64,000 nt of DNA from Lysobacter sp. 5GHs7-4 (GCF_021284765.1 NZ_CP089924.1:2932001-2996000); one strand, 5' to 3'. Positions 7,743 to 17,036 are shown, counted from the stretch's first letter. Numbers and translations are program-made. The notes: a model not told the origin generated them from the letters alone.

Positions 7743-7891
7743 GAACTCCCCCCTTTACAGCAACGGCAACAAAATTCAACGGGCTCTTGCGACGCTCGTC
7801 ACTGAAGGTTAGCCCGAACTTAAACCGATGAGCAATAGGGTGTCGAACTTAAGTGGTGCTTTTGCACCAATTTGCGTTGGACCGCTTCGGC

Positions 7892-9040
7892 TCAAAGCCG
7901 GCGCAGGCGTTCGATCGCGGCGTCCAGGGTGGTTTCGTTCTTGGCGAAACACAGCCGGACCAGGCGCTGATCGGCCGGTGCGGACTCGTAAAACGGCGAC
8001 AATGGGATCGCCGTCACACCTTTCTCTACGGTCAGCCAGCGGCAGAACGCGACGTCGTCGAGATCGCTGATCGCCGAGTAGTCGACCAACTGGAAGTAAC
8101 CGCCAGCCACCGGCAGCGCCTGCAGGCGCGTGTCCGATAGTTGCGCGCGAAACCGGTCGCGCTTGGCTTCGTAGAAGGCGCCGAGCTGCTCGTAATGCTC
8201 AGGCTCGGCCTCGATCATCTCCGCGAACGCCCATTGCGCCGGGGCGAAACTGCAGAAGCTGTTGTACTGATGGACTTTGCGGAATTCGGCCGATAGCGCA
8301 GGCGGCGCGATGCAGTAGCCGATCTTCCAGCCGGTGCAGTGGTAGGTCTTGCCGAAGCTGGAGATCACGAACGCGCGCTCGCGCAACTCCGGATAACGCA
8401 GCACCGACTCGTGGCGCACGCCGTCGAACACGATGTGCTCATAGACCTCGTCCGACAGCAGGTAGATACCGGTCTGGCGCAGCAGCGCGCTGAGTTGGGC
8501 GATGTCGTCGGGCGTGAACATCGCGCCGGACGGGTTGTGCGGCGAGTTGATCATCAGCATGCGGGTCTTGGGCGTGACCGCCGCGCGCACCCGCGCCCAA
8601 TCGACCGCGAACGTGCGCGGGTCCAGCGGCACGTGCACGGCGCGGCCGCCGGCCAGATCGATCGAGGGCTCGTAGCTGTCGTAGCAGGGATCGAGCACGA
8701 TCACCTCCTCGCCCGGACGGACCACGGCGTGGATGGCGTCGAAGATCGCCTCGCTGGCGCCGGAGACCACGGTGACCTCGCTGTCGGCGTCGGGCCGGTG
8801 GCCGTAGCAGCGCTCGGTCTTGGCGGCGATGGCCTGGCGCAGCGCCGGGATGCCGGTCATCGGCGCGTACTGGTTCTTGCCCTCGCGCATGGCGCGCGCC
8901 AGCGAATCGACCAGGCGCGCGGGCACTTCGAAATCCGGGAAGCCCTGGCCCAGGTTGACCGCGCCGTGCTCGGCGGCGAGCTGCGACATCACGGTGAAGA
9001 TGGTCGTGCCGACCTTGGGCAGCTTGGTCTCGGGGGTCAT
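7892..9040 (-). CDS. Pyridoxal-phosphate aminotransferase, methionine aminotransferase-like
   Basis: A 382-residue fold-type I aminotransferase (class I/II). The N-terminus LGQGFPDFEVP, the segment INSPHNPSGAMF, DEVYEHIVFDG and the PLP lysine K231 in SFGKTYHCTGWKIGY match the YbdL methionine aminotransferase/kynurenine transaminase group. The expected reaction is transamination of methionine or aromatic amino acids with 2-oxo acids in the cytosol. The start ATG at 9040 begins MTPETKLPKVGT. It stands alone upstream of the virB leader and has no evident link to secretion. Confidence 0.88.
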   Translation of the reverse strand: MTPETKLPKVGTTIFTVMSQLAAEHGAVNLGQGFPDFEVPARLVDSLARAMREGKNQYAPMTGIPALRQAIAAKTERCYGHRPDADSEVTVVSGASEAIFDAIHAVVRPGEEVIVLDPCYDSYEPSIDLAGGRAVHVPLDPRTFAVDWARVRAAVTPKTRMLMINSPHNPSGAMFTPDDIAQLSALLRQTGIYLLSDEVYEHIVFDGVRHESVLRYPELRERAFVISSFGKTYHCTGWKIGYCIAPPALSAEFRKVHQYNSFCSFAPAQWAFAEMIEAEPEHYEQLGAFYEAKRDRFRAQLSDTRLQALPVAGGYFQLVDYSAISDLDDVAFCRWLTVEKGVTAIPLSPFYESAPADQRLVRLCFAKNETTLDAAIERLRRL

Positions 9041-9235
9041 GGATCCGGAACGTGGCAAGGGGCCTGCGAGTGTACGGAATCGTCGCGGCAACCGATAAGC
9101 GTGGCCGCCATGACGATGCGGAACCGGCTTATGCGCCGCCGCGTGAGGGCTTCCCCTCAGGCGTCCCATGCCGGCCGCGCCACCGTCCGTCGGTCGCCGT
9201 TTGCGCCGCCCCGCCGGGCGCACCAGACTGCGCCC

Positions 9236-9709
9236 ATGCGCGAAATCCAGATCGTCGACGCCGCCGAACTGGCCGCTCTCTACGCCGCGGCCGCGTACGC
9301 CGTGGTCGTCGACGGCGACGCGATCGCGCTCAGGGTCGGCGAGCCCACGCCCGACCTGGAGGCCTACCTGCCCGCCGACACCTATGTGGTGATCAGCGCC
9401 TGGAACCCGGCCTCCGAGCCGCGCTCGGACGCCGCCAACGAAGCCGCCGACGCCGCCCTGGTGGCGCGGCTGAACGCGGCCGGCATCGCCCGCCAGCCGG
9501 CCTGGGGCAGCGCGCCGGACGGCCAGTGGCGCGAACCGGGCTGGCTGTTGACCGACATCGACCAGGCCGCGGCCGACCGCCTGGCGCTGGACTTCGGCCA
9601 GGCCGCGGTGCTGTGCTGGCGGCGCGGCCAGCCGGTGCGCCTGCGCATGCTGCTGGCACCGCCGGCCGCCGTCGGCGCGGCGGCGCACGTCGACTGGGCC
9701 GGCGCCTGA
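9236..9709 (+). CDS. DUF3293 domain protein
   Basis: A 157-residue cytosolic protein of the DUF3293 family, recognised from YVVISAWNPASEPRSDAAN and the Trp-rich segment DGQWREPGWLL. The function is unknown. The end (about 115-157) carries LDFGQAAVLCWRRGQPVRL. It precedes the ccm operon by about 80 bases but is probably transcribed separately. Confidence 0.8.
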   Translation: MREIQIVDAAELAALYAAAAYAVVVDGDAIALRVGEPTPDLEAYLPADTYVVISAWNPASEPRSDAANEAADAALVARLNAAGIARQPAWGSAPDGQWREPGWLLTDIDQAAADRLALDFGQAAVLCWRRGQPVRLRMLLAPPAAVGAAAHVDWAGA

Positions 9710-9747
9710 GCGCCCACCGGCGCGTCGGTTCGCCCGGCCACTGACGC

Positions 9748-9753
9748 TAAACT
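9748..9753 (+). promoter_or_regulatory. Possible -10 box of the ccm operon
   Basis: TAAACT lies 38 bases before the ccmA start in the gap after the DUF3293 gene. The -35 region at the right distance is poor, so this is only a candidate. Confidence 0.35.
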
Positions 9754-9791
9754 AGCCGGCTACGCGGCCCACCGCCGCCCTCGCCCGACCG

Positions 9792-10439
9792 ATGACGCCA
9801 CTCGACCGCCCCGCCCCCGCGCTGCTGGAAGCCCGCGGGCTGACTTTCGCCCGCAACGACGAACCTGTGTTCGGGCCGTTGGATTTTTCCGTCGACGCCG
9901 GCGAAGCGCTGCTGGTGCAGGGCGACAACGGCGCCGGCAAGACCACCCTGCTGCGGGTGCTGGCCGGCCTGCTGCGCGCCGACGGCGGCGAGATCGACAT
10001 CGACGGCGAACGCGCGCGCCCCGCGCGGCGCGCGCGCGCGATCGCCTACCTGGGCCACCTGCCCGGGCTCAAGGCCGACCTCAGCGCGCTGGAAAACCTG
10101 AACTTCCTGTGCGGCCTGCAGGGCCGTCGCCGCGCTCAGCTGCCCGAGAACGCGCTGGCGATCGTCGGCCTGGGCGGCTACGAGGACGCGCTGGCGCGGC
10201 AGCTGTCGGCCGGACAGAAGAAGCGCCTGTCGCTGGCGCGGCTGTGGATGTCGCCGGCGCCGCTGTGGCTGCTGGACGAGCCCTACGCCAACCTCGACCT
10301 GGACGGCATCGAACTGGTCAACCGCATGGTGCAGGCGCATCTGCGCGACGGCGGCGCCGCCCTGGTCACCACCCACGGCGCCTACGCCGCGCCGCCGGTG
10401 CGCACGCGGCTGCTGGTGCTGCATAAGGCGGCCGCATGA
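9792..10439 (+). CDS. ccmA: CcmA, haem exporter ATP-binding protein
   Basis: A 215-residue ABC ATPase that works with CcmB (and CcmC) to release holo-CcmE during cytochrome c maturation. Visible motifs are Walker [11 protein letters not shown], signature [14 protein letters not shown] and Walker [14 protein letters not shown]. It begins the nine-gene ccm operon, and its stop overlaps the ccmB start (ATGA). Confidence 0.96.
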   Translation: MTPLDRPAPALLEARGLTFARNDEPVFGPLDFSVDAGEALLVQGDNGAGKTTLLRVLAGLLRADGGEIDIDGERARPARRARAIAYLGHLPGLKADLSALENLNFLCGLQGRRRAQLPENALAIVGLGGYEDALARQLSAGQKKRLSLARLWMSPAPLWLLDEPYANLDLDGIELVNRMVQAHLRDGGAALVTTHGAYAAPPVRTRLLVLHKAAA

Positions 10440-11173
10440 ACCCAAATCCTAACCCGCCCCCGATCGCCGGCGCGCGCCGCCCCGGCACCGCCGCCCTGCC
10501 TGGCCTGGCCGGCGCCGCGCGCGCCCTGCTCGCGCGCGACCTGCGCCTGCTTTGGCGCCGGCGCGGCGACGCCCTGCAACCGGCCATGTTCGCGCTGCTG
10601 GTGGTGGTGCTGTTCGCGCTGGCCCTGGGCGGCGAGGCGCAGGCGCTGGCCAAGGTCGCCGGCGCCGTGCTGTGGCTGGCGGTGCTGCTGGCCGGCCTGC
10701 TGGCGCTGGACACGCTGTTCCGCGGCGACGCCGAGGACGGTTCGCTGGAGCAATGGATGCTGGCGCCGGTGCCGCTGGGCTGGCTGGTGGCGGTGCGCAC
10801 CTTTATGCATTGGGCCACCACCGCGCTGCCGCTGCTGATCGCCACGCCGTTCCTGGCCGAGCTGCTGCACCTGCCGCGCGCGCAGCTGCCCGTGCTGCTG
10901 GCCTCGCTGGCGCTGGGCACGCCTTTGCTGAGTCTGCTCGGTGCGGTGGTCGCCGCGCTGACGGTCGGCATGCGGCGCTCTGGTATCCTGGTGGCCTTGT
11001 TGGCGCTGCCGCTGTACGTGCCCGTGCTGGTGTTCGGCGCCGGCAGCGTGGCCGCCTCGGCGCAGGGGCTGGACGCCACCGGCGGACTGCTGTTGCTCGG
11101 CGCCGGCCTGGTGGTCGCGCTGGTGCTGGCACCGCTGGCCGCCGCCGCCGCGATCCGGATCGCCCTGAACTGA
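10436..11173 (+). CDS. ccmB: CcmB, haem exporter permease
   Basis: A 245-residue integral membrane protein with about six hydrophobic segments. It is the permease partner of CcmA. A Pro-rich N-terminus (about 1-20) precedes [19 protein letters not shown], typical of the family. Segments [20 protein letters not shown] and [18 protein letters not shown] are conserved in CcmB. A 119-base gap separates it from ccmC. Confidence 0.95.
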   Translation: MNPNPNPPPIAGARRPGTAALPGLAGAARALLARDLRLLWRRRGDALQPAMFALLVVVLFALALGGEAQALAKVAGAVLWLAVLLAGLLALDTLFRGDAEDGSLEQWMLAPVPLGWLVAVRTFMHWATTALPLLIATPFLAELLHLPRAQLPVLLASLALGTPLLSLLGAVVAALTVGMRRSGILVALLALPLYVPVLVFGAGSVAASAQGLDATGGLLLLGAGLVVALVLAPLAAAAAIRIALN

Positions 11174-11292
11174 CCGCCCACCGGCGCGGCCGGTCCGGAC
11201 CGCGAACCCGGCCGCGACGAACCGATCACCGCCCGCGCGGTCCAACCGCCGCGCCCCCACACGCCCGTTGCCGGGTCGGACCGAATCGCTGC

Positions 11293-12060
11293 ATGAATCC
11301 ACTCGTCCGCTGGTTCCACCAACTCGGTTCGCCGCCCACCTTCGACCGCTTCGCCGCGCGTTGGGCGCCCTGGGCGTACCTGACCGGCCTGCTGGTCATG
11401 GCCTGGGGCCTGTACGGCGCGCTGTTCGTGGTGCCGGCCGATTACCAGCAGGGCGATAGCTTCCGCATCCTCTATATCCACGTGCCCAGCGCCTGGATGA
11501 GCATGGCGGTGTTCGCGCTGATGGCGCTGTACGCGGCGATCGCGCTGATCTGGCGGATCAAGCTGTGCGAGATCCTGGCCATGGCCTGCGCGCCGATCGG
11601 CGCCGGTTTCACCGTGATCACCCTGGCCACCGGCTCGATCTGGGGCAAGCCGATGTGGGGCACCTGGTGGGACTGGGACCCACGCCTGACCAGCGAGCTG
11701 ATCCTGCTGTTCCTCTATCTGGGCGTGATCGGCCTGTACAACGCCATCGACGACCGTCGCGCCGCCGCGCGCGCGGCCGGATTGCTGGCGATCGTCGGCG
11801 TGGTGCTGCTGCCGGTGATCCGCTATTCGGTGGAATGGTGGAACTCGCTGCACCAGGGCCAGACCATCCGCCTGCTGGGCGAGTCGAGCATGGATTCGAG
11901 CATGATCGCGCCGCTGATCTGGATGATCGTGGGCACCAAGCTGTGGTTCGTCGGCGCCCTGCTCGCGCGGGCGCGTGCCGACAACCTGCGCCGCGAGTCC
12001 GGCAAGGCCTGGGTCGCGCAGCTGGCCGGCGCCGCGCGCCACGAGGGGCCGCGCGCATGA
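11293..12060 (+). CDS. ccmC: CcmC, haem delivery protein
   Basis: A 255-residue membrane protein that passes haem to CcmE at the periplasmic face. The tryptophan-rich haem-handling segment is GTWWDWDPRLTSELILL. Flanking conserved histidines occur in YIHVPSAWMSM and in WNSLHQGQTI. The start ATG at 11293 gives MNPLVRWFHQLGSPPTF. The stop overlaps the ccmD start (ATGA). Confidence 0.96.
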   Translation: MNPLVRWFHQLGSPPTFDRFAARWAPWAYLTGLLVMAWGLYGALFVVPADYQQGDSFRILYIHVPSAWMSMAVFALMALYAAIALIWRIKLCEILAMACAPIGAGFTVITLATGSIWGKPMWGTWWDWDPRLTSELILLFLYLGVIGLYNAIDDRRAAARAAGLLAIVGVVLLPVIRYSVEWWNSLHQGQTIRLLGESSMDSSMIAPLIWMIVGTKLWFVGALLARARADNLRRESGKAWVAQLAGAARHEGPRA

Positions 12061-12230
12061 ACTATCTGAATTACGTCATCGCCGCCTACGCGGTGTTCGC
12101 CATCGTGCTGGTCTGGGACTTCGTCGCCACCCGCCTGCAGATCCGCCGCGAGCTGCGCAATGCGCGCTCGCGCGCGGCGCGCCAGGCCGCCCAGACCACG
12201 CGCAGCCAAACGAGTGAATTGAGCCGATGA
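12057..12230 (+). CDS. ccmD: CcmD, small membrane protein
   Basis: A 57-residue protein with one membrane helix (about 5-25) and an Arg-rich cytoplasmic tail. The size and topology are those of CcmD, which binds the CcmABC-CcmE complex and helps release holo-CcmE. It overlaps ccmC and ccmE by four bases on each side. Confidence 0.92.
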   Translation: MNYLNYVIAAYAVFAIVLVWDFVATRLQIRRELRNARSRAARQAAQTTRSQTSELSR

Positions 12231-12694
12231 ATCCGACCCGTCGCCGTCGTCTGTTGTGGGTCGTGGCGCTGGTCGCCGCGTCCGCCATCGCCGTGACCCT
12301 GGTGGCGATGGCGCTGCAGCGCAACGTCGCCTATCTGTACACGCCCAGCGAAGTGCTGCGCGGCGACGCCGGCGACAACGCCCGCTTCCGCCTCGGCGGC
12401 ATGGTCGCGGCCAATTCCTTCCAGCGCGCCAAGGGCTCGATGGAAGCGCACTTCCGCGTCACCGACGGCGACGCCGAAATGCCCGTGGTCTACACCGGCA
12501 TCCTGCCCGACCTGTTCCGCGAGAAGCAGGCCGTGGTCGCGACCGGCCGCATGCAGGGCGATCGTTTCGTGGCCGAGGAAATCCTGGCCAAGCACGACGA
12601 GACCTACATGCCCAAGGAAGTCGCCGACAAGATGGGCATGGCGCACAAGAAGCACGACGTGGCCGCGCCGGGCGGCGTCGAGGCGAAGCCTTGA
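12227..12694 (+). CDS. ccmE: CcmE, periplasmic haem chaperone
   Basis: A 155-residue membrane-anchored haem chaperone. The N-terminal anchor spans about 9-29 and is followed by an OB-fold. The haem-attachment histidine is H123 in [12 protein letters not shown], with the conserved Tyr127. The C-terminus is short, His/Lys-containing and flexible. A dispersed palindromic repeat fills most of the following 195-base gap to ccmF. Confidence 0.96.
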   Translation: MNPTRRRRLLWVVALVAASAIAVTLVAMALQRNVAYLYTPSEVLRGDAGDNARFRLGGMVAANSFQRAKGSMEAHFRVTDGDAEMPVVYTGILPDLFREKQAVVATGRMQGDRFVAEEILAKHDETYMPKEVADKMGMAHKKHDVAAPGGVEAKP

Positions 12695-12720
12695 GCGTCG
12701 GCGGAATCGGGGGCGAAGGC

Positions 12721-12854
12721 CAATCCCCCCGGCTCTCCTTTTTCAAAGGGGGGAACGGTCTGGCCGTTTCGCTACCGCCGGTCTGTCGCCCCTCTTCGAA
12801 GCTCCTGCATGCTTGCCTCCCTCTTTTGAAAAAGAGAGGCGCGGGGAGATTTAG
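12721..12854. repeat. C-rich inverted repeat element, copy 1 (ccmE-ccmF gap)
   Basis: Two inverted arms (12722-12756 and 12815-12854) share the core CTTTTTCAAAGGGGGGAA, or its complement, and are separated by about 58 bases. This is the most diverged of four copies in the window (others at 15445, 41743 and 49369). The paired-arm layout resembles a REPIN. Confidence 0.7.
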
Positions 12855-12889
12855 CGCACAACCCCACTCCCTCAAGCGAGTCCGCCTCC

Positions 12890-14896
12890 ATGCTGCCTGA
12901 GCTCGGCCAGATCGCCCTGATCCTGGCGCTGTTGATCTCCGCCCTGCAGGCGCTGCTGCCGCTGGTAGGCGCGCAACGCGGCATCGCCTCGTGGATGGCG
13001 CTCGCTCGCCCCGCCGCGTATGCGCAACTGGCGTTGATCGCGTTCGCATTCGTCATCCTCACCCACGCCTTCGTGGTGCAGGATTTCTCGCTGCGTTACG
13101 TCGCCGAGAACAGCAACTCCCTCCTTCCCATGGGCTATCGCTACTCGGCCGTGTGGGGCGCGCACGAGGGCTCGTTGCTGATGTGGGTACTGGTGCTGGC
13201 GCTGTGGACCGGCGCGGTGGCGCGGTTCTCGCGCGCGCTGCCCGCGCAAGTGATCGCGCGCGTGCTGGGCGTGATGGGCATCGTCAGCGCCGGCTTCCTC
13301 TCGTTCCTGATCTTCACCAGCAATCCGTTCACGCGCCTGCTGCCGGCCGTGGTCGAAGGGCGCGATCTCAATCCGCTGCTGCAAGACCCGGGCCTGATCA
13401 TCCATCCGCCGATGCTCTACATCGGCTACGTCGGTTTCGCCGTGCCGTTCGCGTTCGCGATCGCGGCGCTGCTGGACGGCAAAGTCGACGCGCGCTGGCT
13501 GCGCTGGACGCGGCCGTGGACCAACATCGCCTGGGCGTTCCTGACCCTGGGCATCGCGCTGGGCTCGTGGTGGGCGTATTACGAGTTGGGCTGGGGCGGC
13601 TGGTGGTTCTGGGACCCGGTCGAGAACGCCAGCTTCATGCCGTGGCTGGCCGGTGCGGCGCTGCTGCATTCGCAGGCGGTGACCGAGAAGCGCGGCAGCT
13701 TCCGCGGCTGGACCCTGCTGCTGGCGATCGCCACGTTCTCGCTGTCGCTGCTGGGCTCCTTCCTGGTCCGTTCCGGGGTGCTGACCAGCGTGCACTCCTT
13801 CGCCGCCGATCCCTCGCGCGGTGTGTTCGTGCTGATCTTCCTGGGCATCGTGATCGGCGGCTCGCTGCTGCTGTACGCGTTGCGCGCGCCGTCCGACGAT
13901 CCGGGCAAGCCCTTCCAGGCCAGCTCGCGCGAAACCCTGCTGCTGGCCAACAACCTGCTGCTGACCACCGCTTGCGCGATGGTCCTGCTGGGCACCTTGT
14001 ACCCGCTGCTGGCCGACGCGCTGGAGCTGGGCAAGCTGTCGGTGGGGCCGCCGTACTTCGCACTGATGTTCGTGCTGCTGATGGCGCCGCTGGTGCTGTT
14101 GCTGCCGTTCGGCCCGCTGTTCCGCTGGCAGCGCGAGCAGTTCTCGCGGCCCGCGGCGATGCTGCTGCCCTGGGCCGGCCTGGCCCTGGGCGCGGCGATC
14201 GGCGCCTACTTCATGGCGCCGCAGGGCGCGTGGAAGGTCGCGGCCGGCATCGGCGGCGCGGTCTGGGTCGCGGCCGGCACCTTGCGCTTCGTGTGGACGC
14301 GCCTGCGCGGCGACGGCAGCCACTACACCGCCGAGATGCTGGGCATGACCCTGGCCCACGCCGGCGTGGCGGTGTTCCTGATCGGCGCGCTGCTCACCGA
14401 AGGCCTGAGCCAGCAGCGCGAACTGGCGATGGCGCCGGGCAAGACCGTCGAACTGGGCCGCTACGCGTTCCGCTTCGACGGCGTCGCCCACCGTCAAGGC
14501 CCCAACTTCGAAGCCGACCGCGGCACCGTGACCGTGTTCGAGAACGATCGCCTGCTCGGCGTGATGCATCCGGAAAAGCGCGCCTACGCCAGCGGCGGCC
14601 AAGTCATGACCGAGGCGGCGATCGACCCCGGCCTCAGCCGCGATCTGTACGTCGCGCTGGGCGAGCCACTGGGCGACGGCGCCTGGGCCATGCGCGTGCA
14701 CATCAAGCCGTTCGTGCGCTGGATATGGGCCGGCGCGCTGCTGATGATGCTGGGCGGCTTCGTCGCCGCGGCCGACCGACGCTTCCGCCCCAAGCTGGTC
14801 GCCGCTAACGAACCCGCGCCGCACGCGCCGGCATCGCCCCACCCTGTCCTCGTCCAACGCGACGACGCTGCCGTCCTGGGAGGCGAACGCGCATGA
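12890..14896 (+). CDS. ccmF: CcmF, cytochrome c haem lyase subunit
   Basis: A 668-residue polytopic membrane protein that attaches haem to apocytochrome c together with CcmH and CcmI. The tryptophan-rich haem-binding signature is at about 235-246 (GWGGWWFWDPVEN). Haem-ligand histidines are expected in HPPMLYIGYVG and similar loops. The start MLPELGQIALILALL places the first helix immediately. The gene overlaps dsbE/ccmG by four bases. A long open frame lies antiparallel and is a composition artefact. Confidence 0.96.
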   Translation: MLPELGQIALILALLISALQALLPLVGAQRGIASWMALARPAAYAQLALIAFAFVILTHAFVVQDFSLRYVAENSNSLLPMGYRYSAVWGAHEGSLLMWVLVLALWTGAVARFSRALPAQVIARVLGVMGIVSAGFLSFLIFTSNPFTRLLPAVVEGRDLNPLLQDPGLIIHPPMLYIGYVGFAVPFAFAIAALLDGKVDARWLRWTRPWTNIAWAFLTLGIALGSWWAYYELGWGGWWFWDPVENASFMPWLAGAALLHSQAVTEKRGSFRGWTLLLAIATFSLSLLGSFLVRSGVLTSVHSFAADPSRGVFVLIFLGIVIGGSLLLYALRAPSDDPGKPFQASSRETLLLANNLLLTTACAMVLLGTLYPLLADALELGKLSVGPPYFALMFVLLMAPLVLLLPFGPLFRWQREQFSRPAAMLLPWAGLALGAAIGAYFMAPQGAWKVAAGIGGAVWVAAGTLRFVWTRLRGDGSHYTAEMLGMTLAHAGVAVFLIGALLTEGLSQQRELAMAPGKTVELGRYAFRFDGVAHRQGPNFEADRGTVTVFENDRLLGVMHPEKRAYASGGQVMTEAAIDPGLSRDLYVALGEPLGDGAWAMRVHIKPFVRWIWAGALLMMLGGFVAAADRRFRPKLVAANEPAPHAPASPHPVLVQRDDAAVLGGERA

Positions 14897-15438
14897 ACAA
14901 GAGCCGCTGGCTGCCGCTGGCCATCTTCGCCGCGCTGGCCGTGTTGCTGGCCGCCGGCGTGTGGCTGAGCCGCAACCCCAATCGCGAGGCCCTGCCCTCG
15001 CCGCTGATCGGCAAGCCTGCGCCGGAATTCTCGCTGCCGGTGCTGCACGAAGCCGGCCGCCTGATGAGTTCGGAACAACTGCGCGGCTCGCCCTACCTGC
15101 TCAACGTCTGGGGCAGCTGGTGCCCGGCCTGCCGCGACGAGCACCCGGTGCTGACCCGCTTCGCCGAGACCAAGCGCGTGCGCGTGATCGGCTTCAACTG
15201 GAAGGACGAACACGCCGACGCGATGCGCTGGCTGGAGCAGTACGGCAATCCCTATTGGATGGTGCTGGCCGATTACGACGGCAAGGTCGCGATCGACTGG
15301 GGCATCTACGGCGCGCCGGAAACCTTCCTGGTCGACGCCAAGGGCGTGGTGCGCTGGAAGCACGTCGGCCCGATGAGCGAGGCCACCATCCGCGACGAAT
15401 TGCTGCCGGTGCTGGCGGAAGTCGAGAAGACGCGATGA
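14893..15438 (+). CDS. ccmG: CcmG/DsbE thiol-disulfide oxidoreductase
   Basis: A 181-residue membrane-anchored thioredoxin-fold reductase that keeps the CXXCH cysteines of apocytochrome c (or CcmH) reduced in the periplasm. The anchor is about 7-25. The active site is WGSWCPAC with C77 and C80. The CcmG-type acidic insert region and GAPETFLVD are present. Its TGA overlaps the ccmH ATG. Confidence 0.95.
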   Translation: MNKSRWLPLAIFAALAVLLAAGVWLSRNPNREALPSPLIGKPAPEFSLPVLHEAGRLMSSEQLRGSPYLLNVWGSWCPACRDEHPVLTRFAETKRVRVIGFNWKDEHADAMRWLEQYGNPYWMVLADYDGKVAIDWGIYGAPETFLVDAKGVVRWKHVGPMSEATIRDELLPVLAEVEKTR

Positions 15439-16022
15439 ACGGCGAATCCCCCCTACCCCTCTTTTTCAAAGGAGGGAACCGCATCGAAACTTCGGCGACT
15501 TCGCTGCCGCACATCGAGTCCCCTCCTTTGAAAAAGGGGGGCCAGGGGGGATTTGCTCTTGCTCTTAAGAATCTGCTCACCACCACGCTGCTGACGCTCG
15601 CATTCGCAGCACCGCTGGCAGCCCAACCCGCCAACGACCCCGCCCCCCTGCAATTCCGCGACCGCGCCGAGGAAACCCGCTTCCACGCCCTGGTCGCCGA
15701 ACTGCGCTGCGTGATGTGCCAGAACCAATCGCTGGCCGATTCCAACGCCCAGATCGCCCACGACCTGCGCCGCGAAGTGCTGACGCTGATGCGTCAGGGC
15801 CAGGACGATCGCCAGATCAAGCAGTTCCTGGTCGCGCGCTACGGCGAGTTCGTGCTGTACCGCCCGCAGATGGAATCCAAGACCTGGCTGCTGTGGTTCG
15901 GCCCGGCGCTGGTGTTGCTGGCCGGCGGCTTCGCCGTGGCCGGCATCGTGCGCAGCCGCGCGCGCGCCGCTTCCGCGCAACGCGCGCCCGCGGACGGCAA
16001 CGACGACAACGAGGAATGGTGA
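15435..16022 (+). CDS. ccmH: CcmH with an N-terminus made from an intergenic repeat
   Basis: A 195-residue thiol-reductant subunit of the cytochrome c haem lyase. The CcmH redox motif is LRCVMCQNQ (C92, C95), followed by the helical domain and a C-terminal membrane helix (about 147-170). The ATG at 15435 overlaps the ccmG stop as usual in these operons. Residues about 5-44 are translated from a dispersed palindromic element (15445-15562); only then comes the ordinary signal peptide KNLLTTTLLTLAFAAPLAAQ. The frame stays intact through the insert. A TTG start within the element (codon 32) is possible but has no ribosome-binding site. Confidence 0.9.
   Translation: MNGESPLPLFFKGGNRIETSATSLPHIESPPLKKGGQGGFALALKNLLTTTLLTLAFAAPLAAQPANDPAPLQFRDRAEETRFHALVAELRCVMCQNQSLADSNAQIAHDLRREVLTLMRQGQDDRQIKQFLVARYGEFVLYRPQMESKTWLLWFGPALVLLAGGFAVAGIVRSRARAASAQRAPADGNDDNEEW
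15445..15562. repeat. C-rich inverted repeat element, copy 2, inside ccmH
   Basis: Left arm about 15445-15478 and right arm about 15520-15562 are inverted relatives sharing TTTTTCAAAGG and CCAGGGGGGATTTGCTCTT sequences. About 40 bases separate them. The right arm is nearly identical to that of the copy at 41743-41890. Unlike the other copies this one lies within a coding region. Confidence 0.8.
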
Positions 16023-17023
16023 TGACCGCGTTCGTACTGGCCAGCGCCGCGCTGGTCCTGCTGGTGCTCGCCTACGTGCTGCGCCCCCTGTGGCAGGCCA
16101 AGCCCGCGGCCGCCGTCGGCGTGTTCGCCGGCCTGGTCGCCGCCACCGGCCTGACCTACGTCTTGATCGGCACGCCCGACGCGCTCAATCCCGCGCGCCG
16201 CACGCCGCCGGCCACCGCCGCCGACGCGATCGCCCAGCTCGAAGCTCAGTTGGAGCGCGAACCCAACCGAATCGACGGCTGGCGCCTGCTCGCGCGCGCC
16301 CATGCCGACGCCGGCCGCTACGAACAGGCGCGCACCGCGCTGGCGCGCGCGCTCAAGCTGGCGCCCGACGAACCCGACCTGCTGACCGAAAGCGCCGAGC
16401 TCAGCGCGCTCGCCAGCGAAGGCCGCAAGTTCGACGCCGACGCCATCGCCACGCTGCGGCGCGCGCTGGAGATCGAACCGACGCACCAGCGCGCGCGCTG
16501 GTTCCTGGGCATCTCGCTGCGCCAATCCGACCAGCCGGCCGAAGCCGCGCGCACCTGGGAACCGCTGTTGGCCGTGGTCGACCCGCGCACCGCCGCCAGT
16601 CTGCGCGAACAGATCGACGCCGCGCGCAAGGACGCCGGCCTGGCACCGCTGCCGGCCGCGCCCGCGGCCGCTCCCGCCGGCGGGCTCAAGATCCGCGTCG
16701 CGCTGGCGCCCGCGCTGGCCGCCAAACTGCCCGCCGACGCCAGCCTGTTCGTGCTCGCGCGCCAGCCCGACGGCCCGCCGATGCCGGTGGCGGTCGAAAA
16801 GCTCGCGGCCAAGGACTTCCCGATCGAAGTCGTACTCGACGACGGCGACAGCCCGATGCCGACGCTGAAGCTGTCGCAGCTGCCGCAGGTGGCGGTGCTG
16901 GCGCGCGTATCCGCCTCCGGCCAGGCCATCGCCCAAAGCGGCGACCTCGCGTCAAAGCCGCAGACCGTGCGCACCGACAGCAAGAACACGCTGGACATCG
17001 TCATCGACCAAGTCGTCGAGTAA
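16022..17023 (+). CDS. ccmI: CcmI/CycH, apocytochrome c chaperone
   Basis: A 333-residue membrane protein with two N-terminal membrane helices (about 3-22 and 32-50) and a periplasmic TPR region (about 60-200, e.g. GWRLLARAHADAGRYEQART). The C-terminal domain (about 225-333) has ALAPALAAKLPADASLFVLA, typical of CcmI/CycH. It presents apocytochrome to CcmFH. The stop of ccmH and this ATG share one base. It is the last gene of the ccm operon. Confidence 0.94.
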   Translation: MTAFVLASAALVLLVLAYVLRPLWQAKPAAAVGVFAGLVAATGLTYVLIGTPDALNPARRTPPATAADAIAQLEAQLEREPNRIDGWRLLARAHADAGRYEQARTALARALKLAPDEPDLLTESAELSALASEGRKFDADAIATLRRALEIEPTHQRARWFLGISLRQSDQPAEAARTWEPLLAVVDPRTAASLREQIDAARKDAGLAPLPAAPAAAPAGGLKIRVALAPALAAKLPADASLFVLARQPDGPPMPVAVEKLAAKDFPIEVVLDDGDSPMPTLKLSQLPQVAVLARVSASGQAIAQSGDLASKPQTVRTDSKNTLDIVIDQVVE

Positions 17024-17036
17024 CTCCGATACCGAG

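Larger units (their letters stand above)
7493..7891 (-). promoter_or_regulatory. virB operon leader and promoter region
   Basis: This 399-base gap separates the aminotransferase stop from virB7. On the minus strand it contains, in order, a direct repeat TTAAGTTCG (7852-7844 and 7823-7815), a G-rich SD-like stretch before a small frame at 7742, and a hairpin at 7643-7663 with GGGGA in its loop. At least four further GGA triplets occur before the virB7 GTG, one of them in the presumed ribosome-binding site. Repeated GGA motifs, one displayed in a hairpin loop, are the hallmark of RsmA/CsrA-controlled leaders. No strong sigma-70 promoter is obvious. Confidence 0.6.

Noticed and set aside
12872..14857. 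661-codon open frame antiparallel to ccmF
   Set aside because: Arg/Gln/His/Ala-rich translation with no domain; ccmF on the other strand has clear family motifs. It is a product of high GC.
15435..16022. ccmH as a pseudogene disrupted by a repeat
   Set aside because: The reading frame is open through the repeat and the signal peptide, CVMC motif and C-terminal helix are intact.
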